From Pleodorina starrii (Eukaryota > Chlorophyta > Chlorophyceae > Chlamydomonadales > Volvocaceae), in contig BRXU01000010.1 of NCBI GenBank assembly GCA_030267565.1, positions 3,220,501 through 3,284,500 of the forward strand: a stretch of 64,000 nucleotides of DNA, in the 5' to 3' direction. Under the pieces are notes generated by a model. It did no database searches. It worked only from the letters and a program-made list of their open reading frames with translations, and was not told the DNA's origin. Position numbers and translations under genes: made by a program. Shown in pieces: positions 1-13,234 of this stretch (positions within the stretch are counted from its first letter, which is position 1; each line of letters starts with the position of its first letter).

Positions 1-2864
1 CTCGGCGGCGGCGCGGCGGCAGGAGGAGGACATTCCGTCCATTGACGACGACGACGCGGCCGCCGCGACGACGGCGGCGGCGGCGGTGGCGGCGGCGGGG
101 GATGCGGCGGCGGCGGGGGATGCGGACGGAGGCAAGGATAAGGAGAAGGACAAGGACGGGGGCATTCCGGACATCAGTGATTTGGAGCTCAATGAGGGGG
201 ACGACGAGGTGGGACGAGCGGGGTGGGACGAGCGGGGTGGGACGAGCGGGGTGGGGTGGGGGAGGGGGAAGAGAAGAGTACCAGTATGAAAACCCCCGCA
301 AGGGTAGACGAGGCAGCGGGCCAGGGGTCCGTACACTGCAGCGGAGAGACCCGCGGGTCGCAAAGTGGGTCGCTGGAGGCGTGGGGCGGCTGCCGCTGCG
401 GGTCTCTTGAGGCTGTCCGAAATAACATCATATGACCCGCGGGTCGCGACCCAAATCAGTCGACTCGTGCGTCAGACGTGCGCCTGGCCGGGCAGCGACG
501 CCACGTGCAGATGTGCCATAATCGGACCTCTCCTCAACCCCCGACCCCCGATGGTGAGGTGATGATCCTTTGACCGGTGTTGATTTCCCCGGTTTGACCG
601 CTACTTCCCCCGCCCGTCACCCGCCCGTCACCCGCCCTCCCTCTCCCGCGCATCTCTGGTCGCTGCAACCCGTGCCAAAGTCCTCGTGCCAAAGCGCGCA
701 AAGAAAAGAACCGAGGCCGTTCGTCGCCCCTCCGCCCCAACTCCCACCACATAGGCTGCGGCCCCCAGCGGCACCGGCGGCGCCGGGTACCTACGTGCAG
801 AGGAGCCCGCCGACAACATCGTACGGACTCGAACGTACGACTTGTACATCACGTACGACCAGTACTACCAGGTACGGCCCGTAAATGGATTGTGGGGATT
901 GTCGGCCGGCGTCCGTCCGTCCCGCGGCGATTTCGTTCGGGCGGGCGGTTGGGTGGGAGGAGGAACGGGACCGCAGTACTGAGGGCGAGGGAGGGAGGTT
1001 ACAGACCACATACTTTTCCCGGGGCCCCCGGACCCCGGCCCTCCCCGCCCGGAAGCTTTCCCGGAAGCTTTCCCGGAAGCTTTCCCGGGAGCTATCCCTG
1101 GAGCCGAGCCCCCTTCTGGAGTCTACGGAGCCGTATCCGCACGCCGCCGACCCCGAGAGAAATGCTCCGCACCCACAAACGTACGCGCACACGCACAGCG
1201 ACCCGCACAAACATACACATACACACACATGCTGCCTTCCCTGACCCCCTCCCTCCCTCCCTCTTCCCCTCTCGCTCCTGTCCCGCAGGTCCCCCGGTTC
1301 TGGCTGGTGGGCTTCGATGAGTCGCGGAAGCCTCTGCTGCCACACCAGGTTCGGGGGTGGGGTGGGGTGGGGTTGGCGTTGGGTGGGAGGGCTGGGAGGG
1401 CTGGGAGGGCTGGGAGGGCTGGGGTGGATGGATGATAACAATGGGAAGGCAGATCACAGCTGTGACAGACACCCCCCCCCACCCCCCCCACCCCCAACCA
1501 AACCCACACACTCACATCCTCCCCCCAGGTCATGGAGGATGTGAGTGAGGAGCACGCCCGCAAGACCATCACCCTGGACCCCCACCCCCACCTGGCGGGT
1601 CTGTCCGCCGCCTCCATCCACCCCTGCCGCCACGCGGAGACCATGAAGAAGCTGGCGGACAACCTGGTGGAGGCGGGCAGGGAGTTCAGGGTGGACCAGT
1701 GAGTGCGGGGGGGGGAGGGGGAGGGGGAGCGGATGCGGGGGGTGGGGGGTGGGGGCGAAGACAGGGGGCAGGGGAGAGGTGTGTGTGTGGGGGGGGGGAG
1801 GAAGGGGAGGAGGGGGACCCATCGCGCCCACCGACATTTCCACCCGGCTGTGTGTCCCCCCCCCTCGTGCCCCGCCCTTGATGGTGTGACCCGCGGGCCC
1901 CGTGCTCCTCGGCTCCTGTTCCCCTCTCACCCTCCCTCGACCTCCCGGATCCCCTCCCCCGCCCCCCGTGTCCCCTTTCATCCTACCCCCCACCCGCCGC
2001 TAACGTACCCCTCCCCTGTACCCGCTGCAATTCAATAACGAAAACTGTCTCCACTCCCCCAACCCACCCTAGCCCACCCCTTCCTATCCTTCCCCCCCAC
2101 CCTCCCCCCACCACCCCCCCCCCCCCCCCCCGTTCAGGTATCTGGTTTTGTTCCTCAAGTTCATCGCATCCGTTGTACCCACCATCCAGTGAGCCAAGGA
2201 GGGGGGGGATGGGAAGGAAGGAGGGGGGCGGGGGCCGCTGGGAGGCAGGCGGGGTTGCAGCAGGATGGGAAAGGGGGGAAAGGGGGAGATGCAGGAGTGG
2301 AAAGGGGAAAAGGAGCGGGGGCAGGGGGAGGGGAGGCCGTTGGAGACAGAGGTGGGGTTGGGGGGGGCCTACCTACGGCTTGGTGGGCGGGTGGGGGAGC
2401 CCGGGGCAGCGGCCGCGGAACCGGGAGGAGGAGAGAGGAGGGGAGGGGAGGGGAGGGGAGGGGAGGGGAGAGGTGCAGCCGGGGGCCCGGGGGGCGCATC
2501 AGGTTCGGATGCTTCGCAGGGTGAGGGGGTGACGTGGCATGTCGTACTGTGTATTGTGCGGCACTGGAACCGCGGGAACGGAAGACGAACGAACGTACAG
2601 AGATGGATCGGGGGACGGACGGACGGACGGACGGACGGACGGACGGACGGACGAACCGATGGGTCACCCTCCCACACCGCGGCCCCATCCATTCATTCGC
2701 GCATTTATTCGCACATTCAGCCATCTTCCTACACTACTCTACGACCGCCACCCTCCAACACCACCACCAAACCCACACATACTGACACTCACAACGCCAC
2801 CGCACCCCGCCGGCCGGCCCCGTGACGCAGGTACGACTACACAATGTCGGTCGGGGGCGAGTGA
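1..2864 (+). CDS. ATG3: ATG3, autophagy E2-like conjugating enzyme (3' part; 5' end outside window)
   Basis: Exons read as <1-208, 803-871, 1289-1348, 1529-1698, 2138-2188 and 2831-2864 (TGA 2862-2864); all junctions are GT-AG and keep frame. ATG3 transfers ATG8 from ATG7 to phosphatidylethanolamine during autophagosome formation. The first exon is an acidic Ala/Asp/Lys-rich stretch (two IP[SD]I-type segments), matching the flexible region of the family. Then comes YDLYITYDQYYQ, a WLVGFDE strand, and SIHPCRHAETMKK, which carries the catalytic Cys in the diagnostic HPC motif. The C-terminal LKFIASVVPTIQYDYTM is typical. The protein ends SVGGE. The N-terminal membrane-sensing part lies upstream of the window. 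The 594-base first intron contains palindromic GACCCGCGGGTC copies. Identification rests on family motifs; the exact acceptor at 803 (rather than 801) was chosen because it keeps frame. Confidence 0.95.
2165..2864 (+). repeat. Simple-sequence repeats in last ATG3 intron
   Basis: The intron between 2188 and 2831 holds a (GGGGA)n tract near 2438-2470 and a (GGAC)n tract near 2611-2653. No coding potential is apparent apart from the flanking exons. Confidence 0.8.
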
Positions 2865-5745
2865 GTGAGCGAGCGAGTGAGTGAGACGGCGAGTGGGCGC
2901 GTGACGCGACACGGGGGGCTTCCGGATGCACCGTACAAACACATCGGGAGGTTTGCGGGTGGCTGTGTGTGTGCGGGGTGGGGCGGGGGGTGTTGGAGGG
3001 GAGTTTGGAGTTCAGGTTAAGAAGCTGCAGTGGCTTGTTGCAGTGTGCCCCTGCAACCCGGCAGCCCTGGAGGCGCCCGGGCGCCGGGTCCCTCCCCTCC
3101 CTCCCCTCCCCTCCCTCCTGAGACTCGCTCACTCCACACCCTTCGCTGCCCGGACCCGGTCCTGAATGGCGGGCAGCTACAGAGCTACAAAGTTCACAAG
3201 AACCATCTCTGTGTGCACGTTTGGGTTTTAGGGTTTTAGGGTTTACTCCCGAATTGGCAGGTGTTTCACAGGTAGTGCGGCTCCGCCGTCAGGGAGGAGG
3301 AGGAGGAGGAGGAGGAGGAGGAGGGTGGTCTGGCGGCCAGGGTGGCTGACTCCCTGCTTTGCTGCTTTTTGCCGCTGCGGGGGGGGGGGGGCTGCAGCCG
3401 CCGGATTGGAAACTGAACTGAGCAGAACTAAACTAAACTGAGCTGACGGCGGCGGCGGCGGTAAAAGAAGCCCGATGGGTATTTGAGGCCCGGCTGTTTC
3501 GTTTCGACCACTCTGCATGGAACCGCGTCCTGCCATTGTACTGCCGTTGTACGGCCCCACTGGTGAATTTGCCCTCTTGCTGTTGCTGACGTGGCTGTTG
3601 ATTCCGTTGTGATGGGGGTGGGTATCGAAGTGGCAGGGTGTGGAGGTGGTTCTGTGCCTAGTGTGTGATGGTGGTGGTGGTGGCGGTGGCGGCCGATTCC
3701 GTTCGGTTTCGCTCTCCTCTTCACAGCGCTCGTCCATCGCCGCATTGGAGAGATCGGGTGGGGGGTTGCCGTACACGATACGGGGCCAGCGGGCGGAGGG
3801 GGGGGGCTGGGAAGTCTCACTGAAGGCCGGTGTGCGGGAGAGGGGGTCGGGTCGTGAAAGCGCGTGATGGTTCTCCCCCCCTTAGGGAGGGAGGGAAGGG
3901 CCTTCCGTTGCCGGTGCTGTGCCGCCTCCGTTGCCGTGACTGGCGGCAGAGAGACCGCGTACTGGGGTGGAGGCGGGGGCCACGGGGGGGGGGGCGGGGG
4001 TATATCCACGCATGGGGGGGGAGGGCGGGGTGCTGTCGTGTGGTGTGCCGGCTCTATGCGCCCACTGTGTTCTGTGTACCGCAATGTGTTGTGCGCGTAT
4101 GAGATACGCTCCGGCAACTCCTCTGTTACTATAAATTTCCCTCGATGTAATACTACAAAGCTAGCTCTTTTCTCCCCCCCCCCTAAACACCATCACCACA
4201 CACACAAAAACACACACGCACACACACACCTCGCCCTTTTGGAATTTCCATCTGGCCGCACATTTTTCGCATTAGGTTCACGGTATGGTGCCGTACACGA
4301 ATTGGTTTGACCGACCAACTGACTGACTTACTGACTCACCAGCTGACGGTCGCCGACTCGACGTGCATACAATGGTACGACATCCAGGGCGGGCCGCACA
4401 CACCCCGCACGACTGCCAACGGCCAAGGCAGCAGCACCTGCACTGCGGCATGAACACACGCACATCCGTGCTGCTCGTACGCTGCATGCGCGCCTCCCTC
4501 GTGCCTCACTCGTTTTCCCACGCGACACACCCGCCCGCCCAGCCCAATCCATTCCGCACGAAGACCGAAGACCCACATGCGCAGCGAGGACAACATCGCA
4601 CCACATCACATCACATCGCAACGGGCGGCCCCTCCCTCCGCAAGCCCTGCCTTGCTTCAGCGCTAGACGTACCCTGCTGCAGTCGGTCGGTCGCTGCATG
4701 CATGCGCCACTCGCTGCTTCGGTGCAGGCTACCGTAGCTAGCTAGGCGACACGTCATGTCATGTCATGGAACGATGGAAGGAATCATCAATGATGACGAT
4801 GGGGCGGGTGGCTCGCACTGCCCACATACCGTACCTACCCCGCATGTTTCAAAGCCCGCACCTGCCGCAGTGCGCCCTAGCACCATGGATGGGCACCCCC
4901 AGCCGCCGGATATTAGGTCACAGGAGTCGCAAGACACCATGCCAGTCATGTTGCGGGGGAGGGGGGGGCACGTGTCCCGGTTGTAATGCAGTCAACCCTC
5001 AACCGACCGCGACAAACCGAATACATACATTCACACGCAGCCGCGCCGCTCGTGATACGTACCGCGACACGGCGCACCGCGGCTGAGCACGCGCAGGGAC
5101 ATACCGTACACGATAAGAAGTAGTAGAGCGCGAATGAGCCGTCAGGTCGCGATGTCGGCGCACGCCACATTCGGCGTCGCTCACTTTCATGCCTTCGACA
5201 CAGCGCGTCCGAGCTGTCGCGAGGGCGCCCCACGCACTGTACCACATACCCAAAACACGCACACGCCCATACACCCCCTCCTCCTCCGTCTCTCTCCCGC
5301 ACCGTGCCTGGAAGCCAATATTTTTATATACATACGATACCCTCCTTCAGGAAGTGCCCTGAGAGCGAAAAAGCGATTAAAAAATCCCCCGTGAAATAAT
5401 CTGCACGACCTTGCGGCCATCATTCATGCGTGTCGTCACGGCTAAGCTAGGGCCAATGTCGGAGCAGCGTGTGCCAATGCTGACTTCGAGAGCGTGGGAA
5501 GCCCCTTTCCTTTCTTCGGTAACGATCTGCAATTCTGTGCGATGATGAGATCCACCCGTACGTTGCAGGTGTAGCCGGCGTCACGTAAGTGCTACGGACC
5601 GCAAACTCCCCAATAATACATGCAGCATGACATACATCTGCACCGGCCCTACCCTTTCCGAGAATGAAACCCTCCCCTCCCCGGGAACATCGTGTCCTGC
5701 TGCTGCCTATGTACCGAGGCCTCACGGACCAAAAAAGACACTCTC
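2865..5745. other. Convergent intergenic region, ATG3 to hydrolase; no gene seen
   Basis: This 2.9 kb stretch lies between two 3' ends and should include both 3' UTRs. It contains an (AGG)n run at about 3293-3323, a short TTTTAGGG run at 3227-3244 and CA-rich tracts at 4178-4230. No open frame in either strand shows a recognisable protein motif. TGTAA, the usual chlorophyte polyadenylation signal, occurs at about 4145, but it is 1.3 kb past the ATG3 stop and is not assigned. Confidence 0.6.
3227..3244 (+). repeat. Short interstitial telomere-like run
   Basis: About two units of TTTTAGGG followed by TTTA. TTTTAGGG is the telomere repeat of Chlamydomonas, as opposed to plant TTTAGGG. It is too short to imply a former chromosome end and may be chance, but it fits a chlamydomonad origin. 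Confidence 0.5.
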
Positions 5746-8700
5746 CTACGCGCAGCAGAAGCACGATACCCGCTCAGGCAACATGTGTACGGCATCCACG
5801 TGCGTGGCGCCCTGCCGTACGGCCTCCACAGTGTCCAGCAGCTCGTCCACGACCTGCGGAGCGGTGCAGCCGTACACATGGACGTCCGGACACGGGCGCC
5901 CGTCGTCTCCATCCGTGTGAAAGGGAATCCGGAACCGGGACCGGCGTGACGGCGGCGGGGCCAGATATACACCATATACGGTATGGTGAGGGAGCGGGCC
6001 CCCACCGCGGGGAAGGGCAGAGCCGCGGTGGTTGGCAATGCGGCGCGACAGGAGAGGCGAGCATAGCAGCACAACGGATCCCTACACGGCCGTCTAGAGG
6101 GGAGAGCCGCCGGCCAGGTTGCCCCCAGGGCAGGGACCCATCCGCACCCACACTGCCCTGCCCCTCCACCCACAGACCTTTGGATGCCTACCATTCCGAA
6201 AGCCGTTGCCACGCCTTCTTCGCCTCTTCGCCAGCTTCGCCTCTTGAACAGGGAGTTACCGGCCTCACCCGCACCACACGCACTCCAGCCCCATCCCATC
6301 CCCAACCCCAACTCCATTGCTGGGTCCTGGGTCCGTTCGCCAACGTCGTCTCTGTCCCTCGGCCGCGGTTTCTTGCCGGCTTTAATACCCACCACTCACC
6401 TCCGTACTCCGTGTTTTTACGGGAGGGGCCTAGTGACTGCACCCAGCGAGGGTCAATAATGACGCATTTCTCACCACACTCAGCCCCGCGCTCGCGCCCG
6501 CACTCGCCTGCACTGCGCAGTCGCGGGTGATGAAGTGCGCCCCGTCCATCATCACCAGCGGCGCCCGCAGCTGTCCCGCCAGGCGGCGAGCATGGCGCGG
6601 CTCCGCGACAATGTCTTCAGAGCCGTGGAGCACCTTGATGGGGAAGCCGGCTGCGTGTGTGCGTGTGTGTGCGTGCGTGCGTGCGAGGAGCGGGCGCGGG
6701 GCGGGGCGGGGCGGGGGCGGGGCGGGGGCGGGGCGCGGGCGGATTGGATTGGGTTGATTAGCCTCGCATGGGGTGCTGACGCCCGTGAAGGGCACTGAAG
6801 CAGTGCGGCTGGGCTGAAGCGGCTGAAGCGGGCGCGGGCAGGCAAGGTGATGGGCGGACGGGCCAACCGGTGCGCCATACGGTGCTGGGTGGGTGGGTGG
6901 GTGGGTGGTAATGCGCACACCGAGTTGCCAAATCCTGACTGCGCAACGGCGATTTCCGTGCAAGGGGCTCTCCCACCCGGCCGCGCGGCCCCCCCCCCCC
7001 CCAAAAGCCGGAGGCGGCCGCAAGTGCCCGCCCACAGCTCAACCTAATTCCGGAGTCCCTCCACGGGTTAAGCCCGGGGCAGAGCCCCACCGCACCGTAT
7101 CCCCCTCCGTCCCACGTCGCCTCCGTTCCACCGCTGAGGTCTCCTCCTCGTTACCGCCTCCAATCCCCAGGATGCCCTCCCGGCCCAACCCCTGCTAGTC
7201 CCGCCCCCACCTGCGGCTAGCCTCCGCCGCTCACTCGCGGACAGGCCGTGCTTCATGACCGCATTTAGGTGGCCCTCCTCGCCCGCCTTGGGCTGTGGGC
7301 CGTTCTCCTGTTGGGTGGGCGGGTGGGGTGCGTGGGGTTGTATGTGAGCAATTCGAAACGCTGAGAATGGATGCCGCAATCAGAAACCAAGAGAACCAAA
7401 GGAAAGCCACGACGCCCCAAGGTAAGGTAGTCTAGTATGCTAAGGTAGTCCGGCCCCCCTAGGCTCCGGCCTATACGTGGATAACCCCCCTGCCTCCCCC
7501 ACCTTGCTGGCTGCCACGTACTCCTCCACCAGCAAGTCCTTGACGCTGCGCCCGCTGACCGGATCCTGAGGGGCGGATGCGTTGAGGGTGGTTGAGGGTG
7601 GTTGGGGGTTGGAGAGCAGGACATCGGGAGGTTGGGCGGGGCGGCAAGGGAGGGAACGGAGAGCGGAGCGAGGTATGTAGTGGGTAAGGCCCGGTTGGGC
7701 GGGCGGTTGGTCCGGGGAAGGGCCCATCCAGGGGAAAGAAGGTTAGAGGGCGATCGGCGTGCGGCGGCGGCGGAAGTGACGGGAGGCAGAGTACACAACT
7801 GCAAAAACAGGACATTGGGCCTGGGCCTGACTCTATACGTCAGTAGTACAGGATGCGGCCCGACCCCACACGCGACCAGCAGCCCCCACAACCACACCCC
7901 AACCCGGTCGCTGCACCAGTCCCCACCGCCTTGCGTCTAGCGTAGGTATCACACCCTCGGCGGAACTCGTTCGCTGCCCCCCTGCCCTGTCTCTATTTCC
8001 GACAACATCCCCGCTCCAGGCCGCAGCGCGCCGTCGCCGCTGATCTGCTACCGTACTTGGCAGGCCCCCACCGCAATGGCTCCTTCCGAGTCAACCCCCC
8101 TTCCATCCATTCGTCCCCATAGCACCTCCGAACTCCGAACTCCCTGCGTCTGCGCTTCGAAGCCCCCGACACGTCCTGCCACAGGCTGGGAGGTTGCTCC
8201 GCACTGCCCCTCAACGTCGCGCGCTGCCGCTGCCATCCGGTGCTCCAGCCACCCAGCCCGCCCGCCCGCCCGCCCAGCCAGGCAGTGCACGGCCAGCCAG
8301 CCAGCGAACCAGCCACCAACCTTTGTCTTTAGCAGCCGAGGCGAGAAGTGGAAGGCCAAGTCCACCCGGGCGCGTTTCACTGCCGCCGCCGCCGCGGCGG
8401 CACCTATCCCTCCTGCCGCTCCTGCTCCCCCTGCCCGGGACGACATCCCCTTGAGTGCCGTCCACAGCGCCCGAGCGTTCAGCGGAATGGCCTCCGTGCC
8501 GCCTCCTGCGCGGCCGCCGTTGCAAGCGAGCGCAAACTCAGAATGGGGGCTCGCTCGGCTTCATATACGAGCAGGCCAAGGGCTTCGCGCAGGGTCCCGG
8601 CGCGCTTTGAGAGGGTGGCTGGGGCGGCGGCGAGAAAAGCCACGGGTGCATCGGTAAACTGCTTCCTTCATAAGAGGTGAAGCCCGCGTCGCCAACCACC

Positions 8701-10699
8701 CGTCGCACCCTCGATCCTCCGCTCGATTCTCTCACCTAAGGGTTTGGTGGTCAGGAGGCGGAAAACACGCACGCAAAACCGCAGGCACTTGGTGAGCATC
8801 GTCCCGCTCACCCTGTCTTTGCCTCGCCGGTATTTCCGTGTTCGTCTCGCGGCCCAGCATCCGTGTTCCAGTTCCACGCACCCAACACCGCACAGCACCC
8901 ACCCAGTCCACACCAACCCCGCGCCCCACCTACGCACGACCCCGACGGTTCAGGGGGCTCCGGCCTATCTATCCGTGGGCATCCCCACCGAGCCACGCAC
9001 CCGTGGTGCTGATGAGCGTGAGGCTCGCCACGCGGTCCGGCTCCGCCAGCGCCAGGCGGGCTGAGATCATGGCTCCCATGGAGTGACCCACCACGTGGGC
9101 CCTGTGCCAGCCCAGATGATCCTGAGGAGGGGAGGGGTTTGGGGGGGGAGGTGCTGAAAGGGCGACTTGCGAGGCAGGCGCATGGAAGGGATGGGGTGTC
9201 CGCGGATAGGCCGGAGTCGTCCGTGGCACAGGGGCATGGACGGGAGAGGGGAGACACACACGGTGCGGAGCGGAGGTGAAGTCTGGGAAACCTGATCTGG
9301 GTCGCGGCTCGTTTATAATTGTAGGCACGAAGTCCCTTCTTTGAAGGGCGCTAGGCTGAGGAGTTGTAGGAGACAGGCCCGCGGCCGCACCATTTCTCCA
9401 TTTGGGTCGGCGGCGGACTTTCGACGCGTTGGACCCCAACCTGATTTGAACTGATGTGGGTCGGGGCCCGCGACATTCCGCCAACCCAAATAACCAGCCA
9501 CCACCACATGGACACACACGTTAGCACACACGAATAGAATTGGATAGGATTCCTCCAATGCAGGGGGCATCACACTGCGCTGGCCTGGCCCCCCCCTCCC
9601 CCGCCCAAGCAAAAGGACGCCCCTCCCTTCCGTGCCCCGCTATCCAGTAAGCTTGGAATGGCCCGGCCCCGTGGCGCCCTGCCCTCGTTCCACCAACTGC
9701 TGGGCCACAAGAAACGCACTCTGTAAAACATTATACGCATACCGCGTAACAAACAAAAACCGAAAGGACCCACTTCGAATCTAGCAATTCGTACCATGAG
9801 CGCCAGGCCGTCAGCTGCCATTTTATCCGTGGTGTAGTGCTCCTTGCCGGATGGGCAGCTGCTGCGCCCGATGCCGCGATTGTCGAAGATCGCAACCTCC
9901 AGCCCCGCAGCCTGAGTTTGTTTAGCAATGTGCGGAAGGGTCGGTGGCGCTGCGTCAGACTCGGAAGGTTTGTTGGGTAGGGGCCTCGCGGGATCGAGCT
10001 CCACCGTGTGGTTGTGCTGCGGCATGCGTGGGGATAATTTGCAAGCCGTGGGGGGGCAGGCCAACCGGCCTTTTCAGCATGACCCCGACGACTGGGTTCC
10101 ACTCTGCAGGACTCACATCCTAGGCTGAAGAGGCGCACTGCGTGGCCGACCCAAAACAGTGGATGCCCGCTTCTCGCGCTGCCGGGGCGCCCACCTTCTC
10201 CCCTCGCGAGAAGAGCTCTCTGAGAGTTGGCAACCAGGCTGCGCCGCAAGCAGCGAAGCCTGCGTCCGCATTGACGCAGAGTCAGAAACACTTCTCTGGA
10301 AGGGGCCTCGAGGTGCGAAACAGAACTACTTAGGCCACATGCAATTAATAATTTACATATGGCTAGCATTGCCTTCAAGAGGCTTGCAAAGTCTGTTCAG
10401 GCAATTGGGTTGTCAGGATGGAGCTGTCGTTTCAAAGTGCATATCTTGAAAACGCCTGGGCATCCTAGGTAGCCGAATCTCCACTCACCCATTATCATAA
10501 GCACCTTGTCCTCTCTCCCGCTAACCGTGGCAGCATCCACACCCGCACCGACCTGAAAATTTTGCTGCTGCGGCCGCAGCTCATAAACCTGATAGGCTAA
10601 CGTTATTCCATTTGATAAGCTCACAGTGCTAGTTGCTTTGCAGTGTTCTTTAGCTTTACTTCCCGTGTCTAGCACGTAGGGCCGAGACGCGACTTCCAT
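5746..10699 (-). CDS. Alpha/beta hydrolase, 369 aa, nine exons
   Basis: Exons on the minus strand: 10699-10489, 10259-10195, 9911-9795, 9121-9001, 8505-8321, 7565-7503, 7307-7211, 6650-6508, 5853-5746; the total is 1110 nt and in frame. Motifs in order: [18 protein letters not shown] (oxyanion strand), [27 protein letters not shown], then VVGHSMGAM with nucleophile Ser145. A lid-like region is rich in Ala/Arg. [10 protein letters not shown] supplies the likely acid, Asp299, and DGAHFITRD supplies His325. A full serine-hydrolase triad is therefore present; the substrate cannot be told. The chosen ATG (MEVAS) is the second in frame: another at 10765 would add 22 residues. The last junction uses a GC donor (CAG|GCGAGT); without it the protein would end in an unrelated 26-residue tail. 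No clear signal peptide is seen. Confidence 0.88.
5854..6507 (-). other. Probable GC-AG intron, last intron of the hydrolase
   Basis: The exon ends at CAG (6508) followed by GCGAGT, close to the consensus of natural GC donors, and the acceptor TCCGCAG precedes 5853. Splicing joins RDCAVQ to [12 protein letters not shown] in phase 0, giving the amphipathic C-terminal helix usual in this fold. Confidence 0.65.
7462..7490 (+). repeat. Dispersed intronic motif, copy 1
   Basis: Contains the core CCGGCCTATACGTGGATAA followed by a C run. It sits in hydrolase intron 6 just past exon 6. Diverged copies lie in the same gene at 8956-8986 and, inverted, at 9197-9218. Confidence 0.8.
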
Positions 10700-11644
10700 G
10701 TTTCCCAACCGAATACTTGCGACTGTGGGGTTAAATACAATGATCACGAGGCCAAGGCTTGTCAAGACGGTCTAAGCTCAACTTATGTTGCCGAGTAAGA
10801 ATGTTATTATGAAGCAAGAGGTCCAGAGCTGCGGTTGGCCTCCATTTCGTACACCAGACGAGCAGTCGTGCAGATACGCACATAGAAGCAACAGCTTCCG
10901 CCCGGGCTTTCGCTTGTCGAACCGTAAAACTTGCAACCATGACAAAGCTTCGCTAGCAAGGATATGCTAGTAAGGCTGACAGACGATGTATAAATCATAG
11001 AGATGAATTTTCAAGAGGAAAATCGGAGCCGCGAGCGACGCCACTATTTTTGCTCCTTATGCGTAATGCTTTACGTGTGGCTCGCCTAAGTCAATTACAC
11101 AGCGGATCTAGCTGTTCCCCGCGCGGCGGTGGACGGGGAGACGGGCGCGCGTCGGACGGGGAGCCCCCGCTGCTACCGTCACTGTCGGTGTGCAGGCGTC
11201 TTTCGTGCCGGCGACATTGGACGGGGATGACGGTGGTGCAGGAGGTGGGGCACAGAGGCAGATACACGCACGGTGTTTGCAAGCCCCGTGGCATTACACG
11301 CCGGTGTGTGCCCCGTCCGCCACACACAGGCATTCGCATATCCCCAACGCCGCATGCCGTCTATATCGGTGCCTTTCGACACCACGGAGCACGGGACTCG
11401 TGGCTCGGCATCATGCAGTCAAGCCAGCCAGGGAATGGGTCTTCACCCGACGGTACTCGCACCATCGGGCATGCACCGGGCATGTACCGGCTGTGATGCA
11501 GGGGGCTGGCAGTGAGCTGGTGGTTGGTCAAACCTGCCGCAAACTTGTATTGCCGACTGAGGATCTCTAAGATCCGTCGACGGCGAAAGCAAAAGTTCAC
11601 TGTCCCGGAGCAGCTGCTGGGGGAGCTGTCCGCAACCACGGTGT
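10700..11644. other. Upstream flank of the hydrolase; no gene seen
   Basis: Contains the hydrolase 5' flank and an in-frame upstream ATG at 10763-10765. Beyond 10.8 kb no frame carries a recognisable domain and no long repeat is seen. Confidence 0.5.
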
Positions 11645-11894
11645 CCAGACACCGGCGTTGCGGCCGTTTTGACGGCTTCCACAGAGCCCCGCTGCGGGAG
11701 CCCCTCCACCATCTGCTGGCGACCGGGTGGCGGCGCAGCGTTGGGCAGTGCAGCTCCCCCAGCAGCTGTCCGCGGCGTTGGGCTCCTGGGCTGCCCAACG
11801 CTGCACCGCCACCAGGCCGCCAGCAGATGGTGGAGGGGCTCCCGCAGCGGGGCTCTGTGGAAGCCGTCAAAACGGCCGCAACGCCGGTGTCTGG
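11645..11894. repeat. Large near-perfect inverted repeat (hairpin)
   Basis: Bases 11645-11719 are the exact reverse complement of 11820-11894 (75 bp). The arms continue inward as 11720-11748 with 11791-11819, with three mismatches in 29, leaving a 42-base loop. Transcribed RNA would fold into a hairpin of about 104 bp. It could be a fold-back transposon, a recent inverted duplication, or a long hairpin precursor of small RNAs as known in Chlamydomonas. A further near-match of the loop (CAGCTGCTGGGGGAGCTGTC) lies just upstream at about 11610. Confidence 0.95.
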
Positions 11895-12794
11895 GCAGCA
11901 GCAGCCGCCGCCGCCGTCGCCGCCATCACCGCTGTCGGTGGAGCAGTCGTGAGACGAAGGAGGATCTCGCGGCCAACCCTCCCGACCGCGACCCCACTGG
12001 ATCCCCCGGCCCCCCCCCCAAGGAAGGCGGCTAGGCTGGGCTGTGGTGTGGTAGCCCATGGTATGGCGAGCTGGCTTGGGGCGGGGCGTTGACTAGGGAG
12101 GGCAGATGCTGAGTAGCTGAGAAGGAGCTCAGCTACTGTTAGGAAAGCACGGCAGTAAATTGGGTGGCCCTCCGAGCCGGCCGCATGTGTGTGTGTGTGT
12201 GTGTGTGTGTTCGAAGGGAAACTTGTGGCAGTGGAGGCCTAGCTATGTTTGTAACTGTTGCCGCCACAACCTCCAGGGGCGAACCAACTATGGAAGTGGT
12301 CATGCCAAGCTGTATTGCGGGCTCGGGGCCTGGGCTGAAGGGGTCAGAGGGGTGATGACCAGTGGGTGACCCAACCGTCCGTCAGCCTCCCGGGCTGGGC
12401 ATTGGGCAGTGGGCGGTGGGCACCACCCCGCGGTGCTCTCACCGCCGGTCGTCCCAACGACCTTCGCCCTTAACGGTTTTGCGCTCGTGCACATGACCAA
12501 GCTGCTGTGCGGTTCTGTGGGTCTCAAAGTTTTAAGATTACGTGGGGGGCCGGGGGGGAAGGAAGGGAAGGAGGGGGGGGGCCACGCTTGGACAAGAGGA
12601 CGGACCCGGGCCGCGACATCCCACATGAACATTGGGGCGCCGTGAATGGCGCTTCGCCTCAAGAGCTTTGCAGTCTGCACCCGTACCTTGAGGCAGTATA
12701 ATACCGGTAGTCAACACATTACTGGGACCGGGGAAACCCGTCACCCCACCCCCTCTGCTCCCATAACCCACACCTCGGCTACCGGCCGGGCGTA

Positions 12795-12797
<3 letters not shown>
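11895..12797. other. Unassigned DNA between hairpin and ATT array
   Basis: No protein motif was found in either strand. It includes a (TG)n tract at about 12186-12210. Nothing else is supportable. Confidence 0.5.
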
Positions 12798-13230
<433 letters not shown>

Positions 13231-13234
13231 TTTT

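Noticed and set aside
3227..3244. A former telomere or chromosome fusion point
   Set aside because: Only about two repeat units are present; scattered TTTAGGG pieces elsewhere (32950, 33580, 37340) suggest chance.
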